From: Neolentinus lepideus HHB14362 ss-1
Lineage: Eukaryota; Basidiomycota; Agaricomycetes; Gloeophyllales; Gloeophyllaceae
NCBI GenBank assembly: GCA_001632425.1
Contig: KV425650.1
Coordinates: forward strand, 17,008-68,605
Reading direction: 5' to 3'
DNA length: 51,598 nt
A program made the position numbers and the translations under genes. The notes under the pieces are model-generated. The model ran no database searches and was not told the DNA's origin. It saw nothing but the letters and a program-made list of their open reading frames with translations. Below, piece by piece: positions 11,732 through 23,677 of this stretch (the stretch's first letter is position 1; each line of letters starts with the position of its first letter).

Positions 11732-13011
11732 CAGATGTCCACACACAAATAATTACTAATCTGAATAGACTCAACGACCTCGACAGGGTTATGCTCCCGC
11801 AGGAGGGTTGCTTCCTGTTTCATATGTCGAAGAGGGGGCGGAGATGTGTGTGATAGGCAATCGATAGGCAATTCAGACGTCGTACTGGTAACGCGTGGTT
11901 GAACTTCAACCTATTCAAGCCGCTACTTAGACCAGCAGGTAGTCCCCAACACGACGAAGCGATATAAGCAACTGTGCTACTTCCATTCGGCTAACTCGGT
12001 GAGTCTTGTTATTCTATTAATTCAAACCTGTAACCAAACTGATCGTACGCATAGATACGATTCTCCGAGTTAATCGACGGCGACTTTGAAATTGAGGTTG
12101 CTCTTCCACGTTCACGAGTTCCACGATGGATATCCGGATGCCGCACGTACTTTCAGAGACTCAACAGCAGCATCGCTTGTTATTCACGGCCTTGGGATTC
12201 CAGTGCCAGTGGATTTCACACGTAATGTTCGAGCCCAGCTGGTGCGCCTGGGGAGGGTGGGGGTGGGGGTGGGGCTCCTATCGGCAGTACCATAGATATA
12301 TCGATATGCTACGGGTCCTACCACTGATCGGGATGGCAGTTGTTTTGCGATGATGTTATGCCAATCGATGCTGTCAAGGGGAGAATTCGGTGAAGGCAAC
12401 CACAAGACTCACATACGTCGGAAGATCCGAAGAGGTGTCGTGGGACCACAAGACCCCTCGAGTCTGCGTCGGTCGTGACTCGATGATCGCCCACTGTGAG
12501 TTCACTGTACAGTTGACACATGAGACCCTCAGTTTTAATCGTCACCAGCACATACTACCGTTGGAATCTTATGACATCCGGAACACCTGAGCTGTGCTGT
12601 ATCATCTTGCCTTGAGATAATGGGTAAAATTGGTTCTGCCCATCTCCGATCACCTGCGCGTTCTGGGGAACTGTAGAGAGCTCATTTATTACCATATAGC
12701 ATCTCTCACAGGTCCAACGTCCTTTCTTCCAACACCGTTCAGTTTCGGAAGGTGATACTTCTGTACTCGTGGCCTGTAGCAAATCTTGATGACAGTTGTT
12801 GGCGACCACGGCAGGAGAGAAATTCTGTGGTTTGGGTGAGCGGGTGAGTCCTGCAGGTCCTCGAGTCGAACGTGCCGCTTATTACCCCCTCCGCCCTCCC
12901 CGCCCCGGCGGTGTCCAGTGTAGCGTACGGTGTGCCTTCGGCACCGTGACTTCTTCAGACCACGCATCCTGATGACTGATGACTGAGATTTCGAGGGCTT
13001 GTGCGGCCCTC
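11732..13011. other. Region without a recognised gene
   Basis: About 1.3 kb with only short ORFs. The minus-strand stretch 12555-12809 is open (contains CWKKGRWTCERCYMVINEL) but has no family match I recognise and no clear exon partners. A striking G-run lies at 12250-12274, listed separately. Confidence 0.4.
12250..12274 (+). other. Potential G-quadruplex
   Basis: Five G-runs (4, 3, 5, 5 and 4 G) are separated by single bases A, T, T, T. One-base loops are the pattern that favours very stable parallel quadruplexes. The site is not inside a recognised gene. Confidence 0.7.
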
Positions 13012-13149
13012 TTCTCCGTGCGCCTCTATATCTTGATGTCCCGGTTGCGTGGCAAGGATGACATGAGTATTTGTTTCCTCGTCATCATCGTCATTATCGT
13101 CCTCATTGTCCTGCTGTTTGTGTCTTCCACAGCGGCTACTGTATTGGAC
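13012..13149 (+). pseudogene. Relic of the multi-TM protein A family
   Basis: A 46-codon stretch reads VRLYILMSRLRGKDDM and IVLLFVSSTAATVLD. Protein A has the equivalents CVYILMSRLTDKVED and MILLFVSSTVTIVLD. The segment corresponds to the second and third helices only. No matching exons for the later conserved parts (DGLLWRCYVVW, IESG) are visible downstream before 13850. It therefore looks like a truncated duplicate. Expansion of the middle helix into V/I repeats (LVIIVIIVLIVLL) suggests relaxed constraint. Confidence 0.6.
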
Positions 13150-13851
13150 TTTCATAAAAATCAATTTATCAAGCCTCGTGATTTCTTCGGGAAAATCAGA
13201 GTAGACCCTAGAGCTTCGGAATAGTTAGTAAGATCTGGTTTCCTCTTTCTTTTTTACCGTCCTTCGTTCGTCGCTGTTCTAATCACGACTACGTTGATCA
13301 GTGCGTCATGAGTATGCTTCCACCGGAGCCAAGGAATGATGTTAGTGTCGCATTTTATTTAGCGAGGAGTGTCCTTCGAATCAGCAAGGACATACGACGA
13401 TACAGCAATGCCAGTACTACCTCCGACTATTGCATTTCTTGAACCGTTCATTTGAGTAGCTCGTTACAGAGTACGCTCCTGACGGCTCTGCTGGCACCTA
13501 TATCGACGGGCAAGGTGTTGTGCCCCGCGTCTTTCCATTTCGACATCGGAGACATCAATTTCGCCCCGACAAACATTGACCTTCAAAAGACAAATTGACT
13601 ACTTCGATCCTTAGGAGATGATGTATGATGTCGTTGAGTGTCGTCTTATCGGAGTCGAAGAGATAACCTTGAATCAGTAAAGGGGATCAAGGCGACTAAA
13701 TAGGGTACTCCCACATCGAAACAAGGAAAACCCATAACTAGTTATACTGATAACTTAAAAGCGTCTAGGAGAGTCCAGTCTGTCCAAATACACATAGCTC
13801 TCAAATTCCTAATATCCATGATAACACATCAAAATCAACCCTCAACTGCAA
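13150..13851. other. Intergenic region without a recognised gene
   Basis: About 700 bp of AT-moderate sequence between the membrane-protein relic and the Kre9-like gene. No long ORF, repeat or RNA signature was seen. It probably includes the 3' UTR of the Kre9-like gene. Confidence 0.45.
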
Positions 13852-14549
13852 CTATAATACCGCAAGCGCTCCGCTCAGCATCGCGACGACCACCACGCTC
13901 GTGACAGCTGTGATCTGCATCACTGATCCTTCAATAGATTTCCACGCGATGACACCATTGGCCGATGCAGGGAATGTTGTCGAGAAGGAGTTGGTAGGAT
14001 TCGGCCCGCCGGACAGACTGACAGTGGGAGCGGACGCGAGCGGCTGCGGCGTACTCGAGGCGGAGCTGGTCGAGACGATGGAAAACTTGTCTGAGACTGA
14101 GTACATGACGCCATGAGTACTATTAAGGAAGAGGAGGAAGTAGTCGTCGGCGGCGGGTACGTTTTGGAGGAAGATATTGAGAGAGGAGGTGTCGGCGGGG
14201 ACTGGGAAAGTGAATTGAGTCGATATGGAGATGCTCTTTCTCGTATGTTGCTTACCATCTTTGGCTGCGTACAGTAGACCGTCCTGGCTTAGTCTCGCCA
14301 GTTCAACGTCAAAGGAGGTAATTCCGTCCAATAGACCCTTCACCCAAGTGACCGGGTTTGCTGCACCATTTACCCACTGCGTCCCGTTCGAAGGAGTAGT
14401 GATTTCGAAATAAGCTAAGAACAAAAGTCATCATAGCTTTTTTGCATACACACACAAAGTTATAACTTACAGGCATGAACAGCTAATGGCAAGAGCAGCC
14501 AAGCGGACAGGATGCTGAGGACTGCTGCTGGGATCGAGGACAAGTGCAT
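13852..14549 (-). CDS. Kre9/Knh1-like Ser/Thr-rich GPI-anchored protein
   Basis: Exons (minus): 14549-14471, 14414-14256, 14201-13852; 195 residues with consistent phases. Residues 1-26 form a signal peptide (LLLPLAVHA at the cleavage end). Then comes a Kre9/Knh1-type beta-sandwich: FEITTPSNGTQWVNG, NPVTWVKGL, SSLNIFLQNVPAADDYFLLF and LNSTHGVMYSVSDKFSI. A Ser/Thr/Pro linker follows, and a C-terminal hydrophobic tail (AVTSVVVVAMLSGALAVL) typical of a GPI-attachment signal. Intron 2 (14255-14202) is 54 nt and in frame; splicing it restores the conserved AKDVPA motif, so it is probably real. Role by family: cell-surface protein linked to beta-glucan or wall organisation, not shown for this member. 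Confidence 0.87.
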
Positions 14550-15798
14550 GTTGTCGGGATATGATAAGGATTGGGAAAACGAGAGACAGGGTATCTTTCA
14601 GGGCCAATTACAGCAGCGGGCAAGAGGGTAGGAACGAGAAAAGGACAGGATACGGCAAGCGCTGGACGCTGTTGGGAACGCCGAGCAGCACGGCAGGCTG
14701 CCCAGGCTTAGACAGGCTATTTGGCTATATTTGTACTCAGTGGCGTCTCCCGGTCGAGAGACCCCAGTTCATCGTCGACCGCAACATCTATCGACTCCAT
14801 GGAATCTCAAACACCAAATACTGCTCTTTCATGGTATTTGAATTTACTGCGGAGCGCACAATTCTCTTGGACTTGGCTCTAGAACCTCTTCAGTCTGACA
14901 CTCTTGCTCTTTGGAAGGCTGTCTTGAAGTTGTACATCGATATACATCTCGCCGAAGAATGACTCTATACCTTGTCACGATCGCTCTCTTCGGGCTCTTT
15001 GTCAACATTGGCTGTCAGTCTTATAGCGACTACCGGACGGCATACTACTGGACAGATCACTGCGTGCGCCAATTCCTCGCGCTAGGACCCATCCAGGGGC
15101 TTCAGGGCATACGTGACTGAAAGGACGGAATGCCTTGACTATCTGAGGCGCTTCTATCCGATAGTCTGTCATGAGCCGTCAAGCTTTCAAACTCGGTGGG
15201 GATTTTCGTACTCGAAGTAGTACCTTGATTATTTGTTTCATTGCATCTCTGTCTTTGTTAAAGCCTTGCGTGGGTCGGGTGACGGTCATCTGACAGATTT
15301 CCATTGACTCCCTCGCGACTTGGTGCTTTTCGGCGGGGCTCCAGTGGGTAAAGCGCGTTGATTGTTGATGGAGCTCGAAAATGTCTGTGGACTTCGCGCT
15401 TCTCCTAGCAATTGGGCTTGCGAAATGGGCCTTTCTGATCACATCACGTTAGAACCTGTACTGCTCAAGTCCTTTCCTTGTCACGCAGCGATGTATCATG
15501 TGACATTTGACTGCACAGCTCGTTGGCGGTTCATATCAGCTCATGTTGTCGTTAGGACATACGTGCGATGCATATTGCTCTGAATCATCCTTCGTCAAAT
15601 TCCGTCTGAACTGAAATTTAGTCTAACCAGTTTCGTGCACCTTCGCACCATGATCGCACTTGGAACAAATGGGACGCTGGTTTCATTACTCGTGTGCGGT
15701 GTCCATTATACGATTCCTTCCATATATCCGCAGTACCTGCCGAATTCTATACTGGTATAAACAAAAGTCTATCTCGAAGATCCCCACCTGCTCTCGGT
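14550..15798. other. Intergenic region without a recognised gene
   Basis: About 1.25 kb between the start of the Kre9-like gene and the 3' end of hydrolase B. The ORF at 14561-14962 has no domain pattern, no splice partners and random-looking composition. The first few hundred bases should carry the Kre9-like promoter. Confidence 0.45.
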
Positions 15799-17012
15799 TC
15801 ACAAGTCACCCTTGATCGCCTTAGCAGTTGCCGCCCAAAAATGTTCCGGAGCATCCCAGTGGACCTGCAGACATGTCAGCCGCCAAGTCACGGTACGGAG
15901 GAATCTCAAGACACTCACAAAATGGTTTGCGCCCTTGATCTCCTGGAATTGTATCGGGCGGATCTTCTTCCCTATGGCGACGTTCTCCTTGTACTGGCGC
16001 TCCGTCTCGATGAACCCGAGGGCGCAGTACCAGTTCGTCGCCTCACAAAATTGAAAGACGACCGTCGTCTTGGGCAGGACGGTCTTCACAAGCTGTTCGT
16101 TAAAGAAGACGCGCTGGCCCATCTCGTTGAGCACGGGCTGCATTGAGAAGAACATTGGGAACTCGGTGCGCGCTGCGGCCGCACCGTCGAAGTTCTTCTC
16201 GTACTCAGTTGGGGTCATATTATCCACGGACGGCCGCGCGCCGCGCTCGGTGAAGTCGAGCTCGAGAACCTTACGTGTGGGAAGACCAACGTGGTTATAG
16301 TAGCCTGAGACCCAGTACTGGAAGTTGTCGAAGACTTCAGCTGGGCTGGCGAAGGCGGGATCGGTGAGGGAATTGTATCCCTCGGGTGGTTGGGGGTAGC
16401 CGAAGGTGAGGTGAGGAGGATCTAAACATAAGTCATGAATTTCGACCGCACTGTCCCTAGGCGAAATCATACCGTAAAGGATCAATTGTCGGACATATAG
16501 CTCTAGCTTCGCATATCTCTCCTTCGTAACGGCCTTGGGATACGCGAAGAGGGCGCACGGGGTAGCGTTCCCCATGGACCACCCCATCAGGGCAAAGCCA
16601 CCGGTCCTGCCGTCTGCGCTGATCGCTGGGACCTTGAACTCTTCGGCGAACCAGATCAGGAAGTTAGCGACGTCGACGGCGATGCGCTCCATGAAGACCT
16701 GCTTCCCTGCGCTCAAGTCTTCAAGCTCGGCGTCCGTGTACCTTGAGGAACCGGCGTAATCCCGTCGGTTCAAGATAACAACTCGCACACCGTCCTTTGC
16801 TCCGAGGGGGAGGAGCTTGTGGAAAGTGCCTGCATAACACCACCGCGTCTCAGCAAAAGAACAAAGGTTGGGAATCTCGATAACGGCTCACCGCTTGTGA
16901 ACGCAGAGCCGTGGTAAATGACTAGCGTTGTGTAATTGCACGAGCCTGGCACATAGCCGCTGTCCGTGTAGTGGATCTCAGTCCCTTTCCAGTCGATAAC
17001 AGCGATGGGCAT
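15799..17012 (-). CDS. Alpha/beta hydrolase B
   Basis: Exons (minus): 17012-16892, 16829-16473, 16421-15919, 15864-15799; 348 residues. Start ATG 17012 (MPIAVIDWKGTEIHYTDSG), equivalent to the paralogue's start; the open frame upstream to 17054 has no ATG. Motifs: YHGSAF, GWSMG with Ser125 as likely nucleophile, and GANHF near the C-terminus with His326. It ends with VHWDAPEHFWAATAKAIKGDL, close to the tail of hydrolase A. Exon lengths 121 and 357 nt are shared with A and exon 3 is one codon longer. This dispersed duplicate lies 7.4 kb from A with a DUF6534 gene and a Kre9-like gene between. Substrate unknown; no signal peptide is visible. Confidence 0.9.
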
Positions 17013-17660
17013 GATGATATACGTCGAGGAGGTTGGCGCAGACGTTCCGCCCAACCTACTATTATATTGCCATAAGGTTGGTGGCGTAGGCTATGCGAAT
17101 AAGGTCACGAGTTCCACATTGCAGGAGCAGCTGGTTGCGATCTGTTGCGAGGCCTTACTATCTCTAGTTGGCAGTAGGACTGTAGTGACGTTCAAGCCCC
17201 GATCCGTATCGTACGGTGAGACTCGCTGCTAGCGGCCATGGAGTATGGTTGCGATCGGCACATTCGCAAGAAAGGCATGGGCTATTTCCATGTGGAATGT
17301 ATGATTGGAAGTGAGCTCCAATGTTGCCATTCCGTCATTCACAGATGTTACATCACCCCAGCTTACTATATAGCCAGGAGCAAGGAATTTCATGATTTGA
17401 TACAATTTTTGTCTATCTTCCAAACGTTCCGTGACTCCCGGGTCCAAATAGGACACCTATGGAGGAGATCATCTGGGAGTTCAAAAATCGACTTGCGTGC
17501 ATGGCCAAGAGAGCGAGACAGAACGTGATATACATCGTGAAGGTGATCGACGGGCACAGGATCGATTTACAAGCTTAGGCTTTGCCAGGGGCACGTACTA
17601 TAGAGCATGAAGGAGACTCGTATAACCGAGCTATCTTCAGAGTCAATGCCAGGCCTCCTG
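17013..17660. other. Intergenic region, hydrolase B promoter side
   Basis: About 650 bp between hydrolase B and denD, both on the minus strand. An open minus-strand stretch at 17229-17456 has somewhat protein-like composition (KLYQIMKFLAPGYIVSWGDV) but lacks an ATG, splice partners and any recognisable family. I see nothing else. Confidence 0.4.
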
Positions 17661-18892
17661 TCATGCCAACCCAGCTGCCACAACTTTCTTAAATCGCTCG
17701 ACGATCGGGGCCATACCACCCTCATCAACCAGGAACCCTAATGACAACGCATACCCGTTATCGAACCTAGCTGGCCAAGAACTCACAATACGCCGATTGG
17801 TTTCGTCGTCCTGAAACTCGACGAGCCTCAGGGCTTCCTTGCCGCCCACCTTCTCCAGTGCCTCAAGCTCTTCTCGCACCGTCACAGTAATACCTGGGAG
17901 GCAGACGACGCGCGAGTGCAGCATAAAGGAGGATGAGGGAATGCGTGCCGCATTGAGGAAGTTTTGAATGGTCGTTTCGGGCGATGCGATCCAGACAGCG
18001 AGGTCGAGTTCTGGCGAGGAGAGCGAATTGCCGATGGGACAGGTGGTCGGCACGCCCTTCAGAGGCTCGCGGATGATACCTGAGAAATCGTTCAGTCACC
18101 AGCTCATTGCGAAATTGGCAGGACTGCACACCGGACAGGAACGAGGATGTTGCGGCTGCGGGCGGCCCGGGGCGCACAACAATGGTAGGCAAGCGCAGTA
18201 TACGCCCGTCGACGAAACCTCTTCTTGTGTATTCGTTGATAAGGATCTCGCACATAAGTTTTTCAGCTCCGTAAGCACCTTGAGGAGTGGCAATCGTGTC
18301 TGGGGTCACTACGTTAGGCTGAAGGCCTGATTGTTCAAGTTTCTCAGAAGCGATGATGAAGGGACTTTACTAACCAGGGACCCGCCATACACTGCGAGCG
18401 ACGAAGCAAATATGAACTTCAATGGCTGACTTGTGTTGGTACCGAATCGCCGAGCTGACTCGAGCACTGAACGAACAGCATCAAAGTTCACCTGAGGGCA
18501 GTTGCGATGTCAAGGACTGGAGCTGGCGTGAGGAACGTTTTCCTGACCTTCAGTCCAAGATCGAAGTTATCTTCTGCTCCTCGTGACATGATTCCATGCA
18601 GACAGTACACGATATCTGGAACGCCGTACGAGGTCTGAAAAAGACCGTCCGCCTGGCTTGGATCCGTTAGGTCTGCCTTGACCGCGATCGCATTAGCGCC
18701 TTGCGGAGCCTTCGGCGCAACAATATCGACTAGGACGAGGCGTGCATCGATCGTCTGAGGATCTTTCAGGAGCGTTTCTGCAAGCTGTTTAAGACGATCA
18801 ATCTGGTTCTCGCGTAATGTGGTCTGGTCCCGTACCAAACGCCCCAAGAAACCTCCCGCGCCAGTGATCAGGATGGTCCTTTGCTCTGACAT
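17661..18892 (-). CDS. denD: D-erythronate dehydrogenase-like extended SDR
   Basis: Exons (minus): 18892-18548, 18491-18375, 18318-18132, 18079-17661; 355 residues, all phases agree. The N-terminus ILITGAGGFLG is an NAD(P)-binding GxxGxxG motif. FASSLAVYGG (Ser145/146) and YGAEK (Tyr170, Lys174) give the SDR catalytic Ser-Tyr-Lys. Further DenD-like landmarks: GRILRLPTIVVRPG, SGIIREPLKG, LDLAVWIASPETTIQNFLNAA, LPGITVTVREELEAL and RIVSSWPARFDNGYALSLGF. In bacteria DenD oxidises D-erythronate at C2, the first step of four-carbon sugar-acid catabolism. The fungal substrate is inferred, not shown. It lies divergently from the TAP-like peptidase with a 618-bp shared upstream region. Family call firm, substrate moderate. 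Confidence 0.87.
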
Positions 18893-19510
18893 CGTTCGGA
18901 CGGTATGCAGGACGTCGACTTAGAGTAGCTGGAATGTGACATTGCAGCCTGGCTACAAGCTAAAGACGTGCGCAAGTTTGTGAGAGTCGGATGGCGCATC
19001 GGAGCCCCGTGATCCTGACCTTGTCTGCTGATTGAGATTACGCCGAGTCAAAGAGCCATCAGATTCGTGTGACTTTCGAATGGATGACCTGCATTCCTAG
19101 CAAACTCTTCTGGACGTAGCTGTCAAGGTGTTGAGTTCAGTGGGCAATCAACGATGATTTCCTTAAGTTGAGTAGTATATTCGCCCGGCGCCACGGATAA
19201 TTATAATACCGGCGTCTTGCTTATGGCATCTTCTGCAAATCGAATTGATTGAAGAGGATATAGCATCGCAGCAAAGCCGTGCTTATGATTACTTCGCTGC
19301 TGCGGCTCTATATTGCGCTGAACGGCATACCTACTACAAGGGTCTAGTTCCTCAGGCAAAATGTGGCCATATGGCGTCTTGAGACCTTATCGCGTTACAC
19401 AAGCTCTGCTGCGTTCCTGTCAGTGTGAATTCACCGGTACCGATAAAGCATATATAGACAGCTGAGTGAACTTTTTGGAGCGTGCAAGTGTATGCTTGAC
19501 TCTTGATAGC
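18893..19510. promoter_or_regulatory. Divergent intergenic region (denD / TAP-like peptidase)
   Basis: The 618 bp between two divergent start codons must contain both promoters. No canonical TATA box or repeated operator-like motif stands out, so this is called only from gene arrangement. Confidence 0.45.
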
Positions 19511-21682
19511 ATGGTTGACAAGAAGTGGTTGGCGGGGACGACGCTTGCCCAGTTGCCTGTGCACTCTCCTAATCACCTTTCGGCGCCTTCGTCTTCCTGG
19601 AGGAGAGGTGTCATCCAGGTTCTTACTGTCCTCAGCCTCTTACTATTCTCCGTTCGCGAGTTATATGAGTGGAGTCTGCCAAGATGGAGTTGCCGTTTTC
19701 CCTTGCAGCAGTCGGGCGTAAACTGGCGATCTTGCGGTGACAACTTCCAATGTGCCAACATCACGCTTCCTCTGGATTATCACAACTCGAGCGACCCGCG
19801 TACGGTCAGCATCGCCGTGACGCGATACTTGGCGATCAATACGACGCATAGGTGAGCCTTCTATAGCATTCGTGTGTGTCGGCGCTCAACTTTGACAGGG
19901 AGGGCTCGGTCTTCATTAATCCTGGAGGCCCAGGTAAGCCAGAAATTCAGTACTTGCAAAGGAAGGATGCGACAAAGGGAATTAGGCGGGTCCGGAACCT
20001 CCTTGGCGTACCGTTCAGGGCCGCGAATGGCTGAGGTTCTGAAAGGCCGCTATGATATTGTCGGATTCGACCCACGCGGGATCAATCTCACGCGTCCGTA
20101 CGTCTCCTGCTTTGAGACCAAGTTAGATGAGGACGTTTTCGCGCTCGAGGTCAACAAGTTCAGCTTGAATCTACCTGTGAATGTCACCGAGAGCGTCATA
20201 GTGGATCTGGAGACGCAGGTAGCCAAAGCTGCAGCGGCAATGGAGGCGCAGAGTAAGCACTGTACGGAGAGAGTCGGGGATTATATGGCGTATTTCGGTG
20301 CGTATGTTATGAATGTTATGGGTGGTTGCCGACGTTGGTCCGTAGGAACGGAATTCGTGGCGAGAGATATTGACGCCATGTCGAAGATTATCGAGGGGGA
20401 AGACAAGCGGGTTAACTGTGAGTTTCTTGTCTAAACGTATCAGTCAACGTTGGAACTATTCCGCAGATTGGGGCTTCTCGTATGGCACCATCCTGGGCCA
20501 GTATCTCATCAAAGTTCTCCCTCCCCCTCGACTGGGCAAAGTCATCATTGACGGCGTTGTCAATCCTGACATATGGGCCAGCTACTCGCCGAGATCATTT
20601 AAAGGTACCACTTGACTTTTCTCTGCATTTAAATCTAACCGCCTTTCCACCCAGGCCACTTCGACGACGTGGATAACGTGCTCTTCTCCTTCGCTGAGTC
20701 CTGCGTCGAAGTGGGAGACTCATGCGCCCTCTCCTTCCTGTCGCCGTCTGAAATCGTCTCGCGTATCGATGAGACAATCGAATCCCTGTACTACACGCCC
20801 CAGCCGATCAGTGACTTACCCGTGCCTGCTGTCGCGACGGCGAATAATGTGCGCAGCTTGATTTTCCAAGCCATGTATAAGATCCAGACGTGGGGAGACC
20901 TGGCAGTGCACCTGGAGAACGCCTTCAAGGGCAACTTCTCGGGTGTCGTGAATGAAACGATGCTGAGGGTGGATCCGGGCGGCGGGTCAAAGCCAGATTA
21001 CTCCTCTTACTCTGGAAACACTATCAGGGTGCGTGTCTCGAGAGCATTCCGCCCAACACAGGACTGCTGATGCGCCCCGTTTTAAGTGCACAGACGCTAA
21101 ACCTTACCCGCCTACGAAAGAATTCCCCAGCAACTCTGAGATTGCCCAGTACGTGCTCGAGTCAATGAAGAAATACTCTGGTCGAATGGGCGACCGGTTT
21201 TTCCCCTGGTCGTTTTGTCATCTTTGGCAGGGTATCGACCCAAGACGGAGCAGATACGAGGGAACGTTTGAGATGGAGGATGGCACGCTCGACACACCCA
21301 TTCTAGTTTTATCGTAAGCATCCGTGGCCTTGCCCTCATCTGCGCTCCGCTCTCACGTATCGTCTCTAGAAATACGTATGATCCCGTGACACCGTTCGCA
21401 AATGCCGTATCCGCGAAGGAGCGACTCGGATCCAATGCGAGACTGATACAACAGGTGGACGGATGGGGCCACTGCACGATCGCCCAGAAATCGTTTTGCA
21501 CTGCGGATATTATTAGCAGGTATATGCTGGATGGCGAAGCACCTACTGCCAACCACACGCTGTGCGGCGTCGCGGAGAAGCCATTTGTGCCCTTTGAAGA
21601 GGCGTTGTTCATGGCGGATGGGCAGGGAGATGCAAGCGTGAGGAGGGCTTGGGCGAAGCTGTCTGACGAGTGGGAGTTCTAG
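19511..21682 (+). CDS. TAP-like serine peptidase, alpha/beta hydrolase fold, membrane-anchored
   Basis: Exons: 19511-19851, 19899-19933, 19986-20297, 20346-20417, 20467-20604, 20655-21028, 21087-21313, 21370-21682; 603 residues and a clean frame. An N-terminal hydrophobic helix (VIQVLTVLSLLLFSV, about residues 38-52) after a polar 37-residue start suggests a signal anchor rather than a cleaved peptide. Catalytic features of the tripeptidyl-aminopeptidase-like family: FINPGGPGGSG (oxyanion loop), YDIVGFDPRG, GFSYG with nucleophile Ser258, NTYDPVTP with Asp504 and GWGHC with His534. A TAP C-terminal domain covers roughly residues 470-570. Role by family: release of short peptides from N-termini at the cell surface or in a vesicular compartment. 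The paired cysteines fit an extracellular fold. Confidence 0.88.
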
Positions 21683-21903
21683 CTTGGTTATATTCATAAG
21701 GAGGGAGTGGCACTACTAAATACTCAAGATTATAACTCGCTAGGTACACATCTACTGATACACGGTTCTGACAAAGAGCGTCCTCGTGGCTTGGAGCTCT
21801 ACTGTGGACGGCATTGTCCTATGCATCAAGATGTAGTTTCGTATCTTCCGAAGTCTCGGTCGCGACAATGCCGAACAAATGTTACGGGTGGATTGGAGGC
21901 TCT

Positions 21904-23677
21904 TCAAAGGCTTAGGAATGTAATCTTCATCAAGTCGGTGTCCCTACTCTGAGTGGGAACATGAGTCCAAAGCTCGAGCATGATGTGTGGGTGCAACTTA
22001 CACCGTCGCCAGTGAAATCAACCAGGACCAGGCCATCGTCACTGATCATAATGCTTTGTTTAAACTCCGGTCCTGGTGGATCAGGGAGGTCTGCGAAGTA
22101 GCACAGATGTCGTAGTCCATACTGAACCTTCTCACTGCGCCCTGGTGATGGCTTGGCAGATTCCCGCCTGGCGAGCACGGGATTCAAGTCAAACACTTCC
22201 ACGTGGGCATCATTGAAGTGCGTCTTGGGAATGTAATCAGCATATTTGCTTCCGGAGACATACGACGGCCAGCAGATATCAGGGCACGTATTGAGAGTGA
22301 GGGAGTTCTGGACGGCCCAATATTTCCAGAGCCAAGTCGTGCCAACGCCATCAGGAGAGTGAGGAATGAGCGCAAGGAGACACTCGATCGGTATCAAGTG
22401 CGAGAGGTGCCGCTCGTCTTCCACCGGGCGATTCCGGGAATACTGGTAGGTGAAGTATACTGACAGGATTTTCACGCTTTCTGCTGCAAAGAAGGGGACT
22501 TCGGGACTGTTGTTTGAGACGTGGGCGGAAGCATGGTCGCTTTGAATGAACATGTAGTTCGGGCGTGGCGAAGGAAACGGGTAATCGAACGCGCAGAGAT
22601 AGCTGTTCCTGTCCCAGGTCGTCTGGGATGCCTCGTACCCTTTCGACAAAGAGTGCACTTCTAGACGCGCTCTCCCGTCGGATATTGCCAGAGCTACATA
22701 TTGTTCTGTCAGAAACGTGTATGTGACAAGTGGGTAGATCCGGTGAAGATGCTACAATGGCCTGCTCGTCAGACGGATGCCCCTAGAGCACAGCTCTGGA
22801 CGCACCAGTATCACGTCAGACGTTTTCCAGTTTACAACTACGAGGTCATTGAAAGGAGTCTCGGCACCGTCATCCGTGAAATGATAGCGGAGCAAGAGTC
22901 CAAAATTCTCAGCATGTATCTTGAGGTCTTCGACGTGAAGTCCCGAATCATAATATTGCCAGGCAGGCAAGTCAATCACTGGGCTGACCGCCAGAGGGTG
23001 GGGATTGCCGGTGGAAAGCGTCTTGACGTGAAGTCGACAGAATGGTCTGGCGTTCGGGTGAGAGGAATCTCTAAGTTTACGAGGGAGCGTTTCAGTGAAT
23101 TGACGATTTTCATAGCAGCAGATACTTACTTGTCTGGTGACTCGATTGCTACAAGCAAGTCTTGGGCCGGGTCGAATGTGAAGTCACGCACAGGAAAGAT
23201 AGGAGTGCATGCAAATTGCCACTCCTTGCGTTCTATGCCACGGGAATGACCGGGGAGCCTATTGAAGATCATGCGGGAATCCTTTGGCGCAATAGAGCCA
23301 AGCACTCCCCCCACCAATTCCCATGTGCTCAGCGGTTGTGGAGGAAGTTCTATGGTGTGAAAATCCAAGTTTTGCCACGCAAGAGTATACTGCTGTAGCC
23401 GAGACATGCGTTCCGACATAACCAGTGGACTCTTATGGTTGTCTTCCATACCTGCCGCCGCCAACTCAACCTTGTATTGCAGAGCAATTGATTCGTCAAC
23501 AAGACTCTTCAGCGACTTGCACACCTAAGCATCCAGGTTAGAGTGGCAGACAGGAGTTCTATGTGATAGCCTGACAGTTCGCATCTGCAATAACAGCTTT
23601 AAATCGAGCTCCGAAAGAATGAGAGTCATCAGCTCGATGGCTAATGCGCAAAATCCGGATCTTGCTGAGTTAGACAT
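21904..23677 (-). CDS. F-box protein with propeller-like C-terminal region
   Basis: Exons (minus): 23677-23576, 23524-23130, 23070-22806, 22751-22002, 21948-21904; 518 residues. The start ATG 23677 precedes an F-box-like motif (LAIELMTLILSELDLKLLLQMRTVCKSL in pieces), then LVDESIALQYKVELAAAGM. Intron 3 (22805-22752, 54 nt) removes an in-frame TAG and joins WKTSDVIL to HLHRIYP. The middle and C-terminal parts are strand-rich (VVNWKTSDVIL, YTFLTEQYVALAISDGRARL, SIMISDDGLVLVDFTG). The last intron is less certain; without it the protein ends at 21930. Probable SCF substrate receptor of unknown target. It is paralogous to the pseudogene at 27.0-28.7 kb. Confidence 0.83.

Noticed and set aside
12555..12967. 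Minus-strand ORFs with a Cys-rich segment
   Set aside because: No recognisable zinc-finger spacing, no exon partners and no similarity to a known family; kept only as unassigned sequence.
14561..14962. Plus-strand ORF of 133 codons
   Set aside because: Composition and lack of splice partners look random; it overlaps the presumed promoter of the Kre9-like gene.
17229..17456. Minus-strand ORF between hydrolase B and denD
   Set aside because: No ATG, no conserved motif and no joining exon.
22752..22754. In-frame TAG in the first F-box/propeller gene
   Set aside because: It falls at the end of a 54-nt GT-AG intron (22805-22752) that rejoins conserved sequence, so it is not a lesion.
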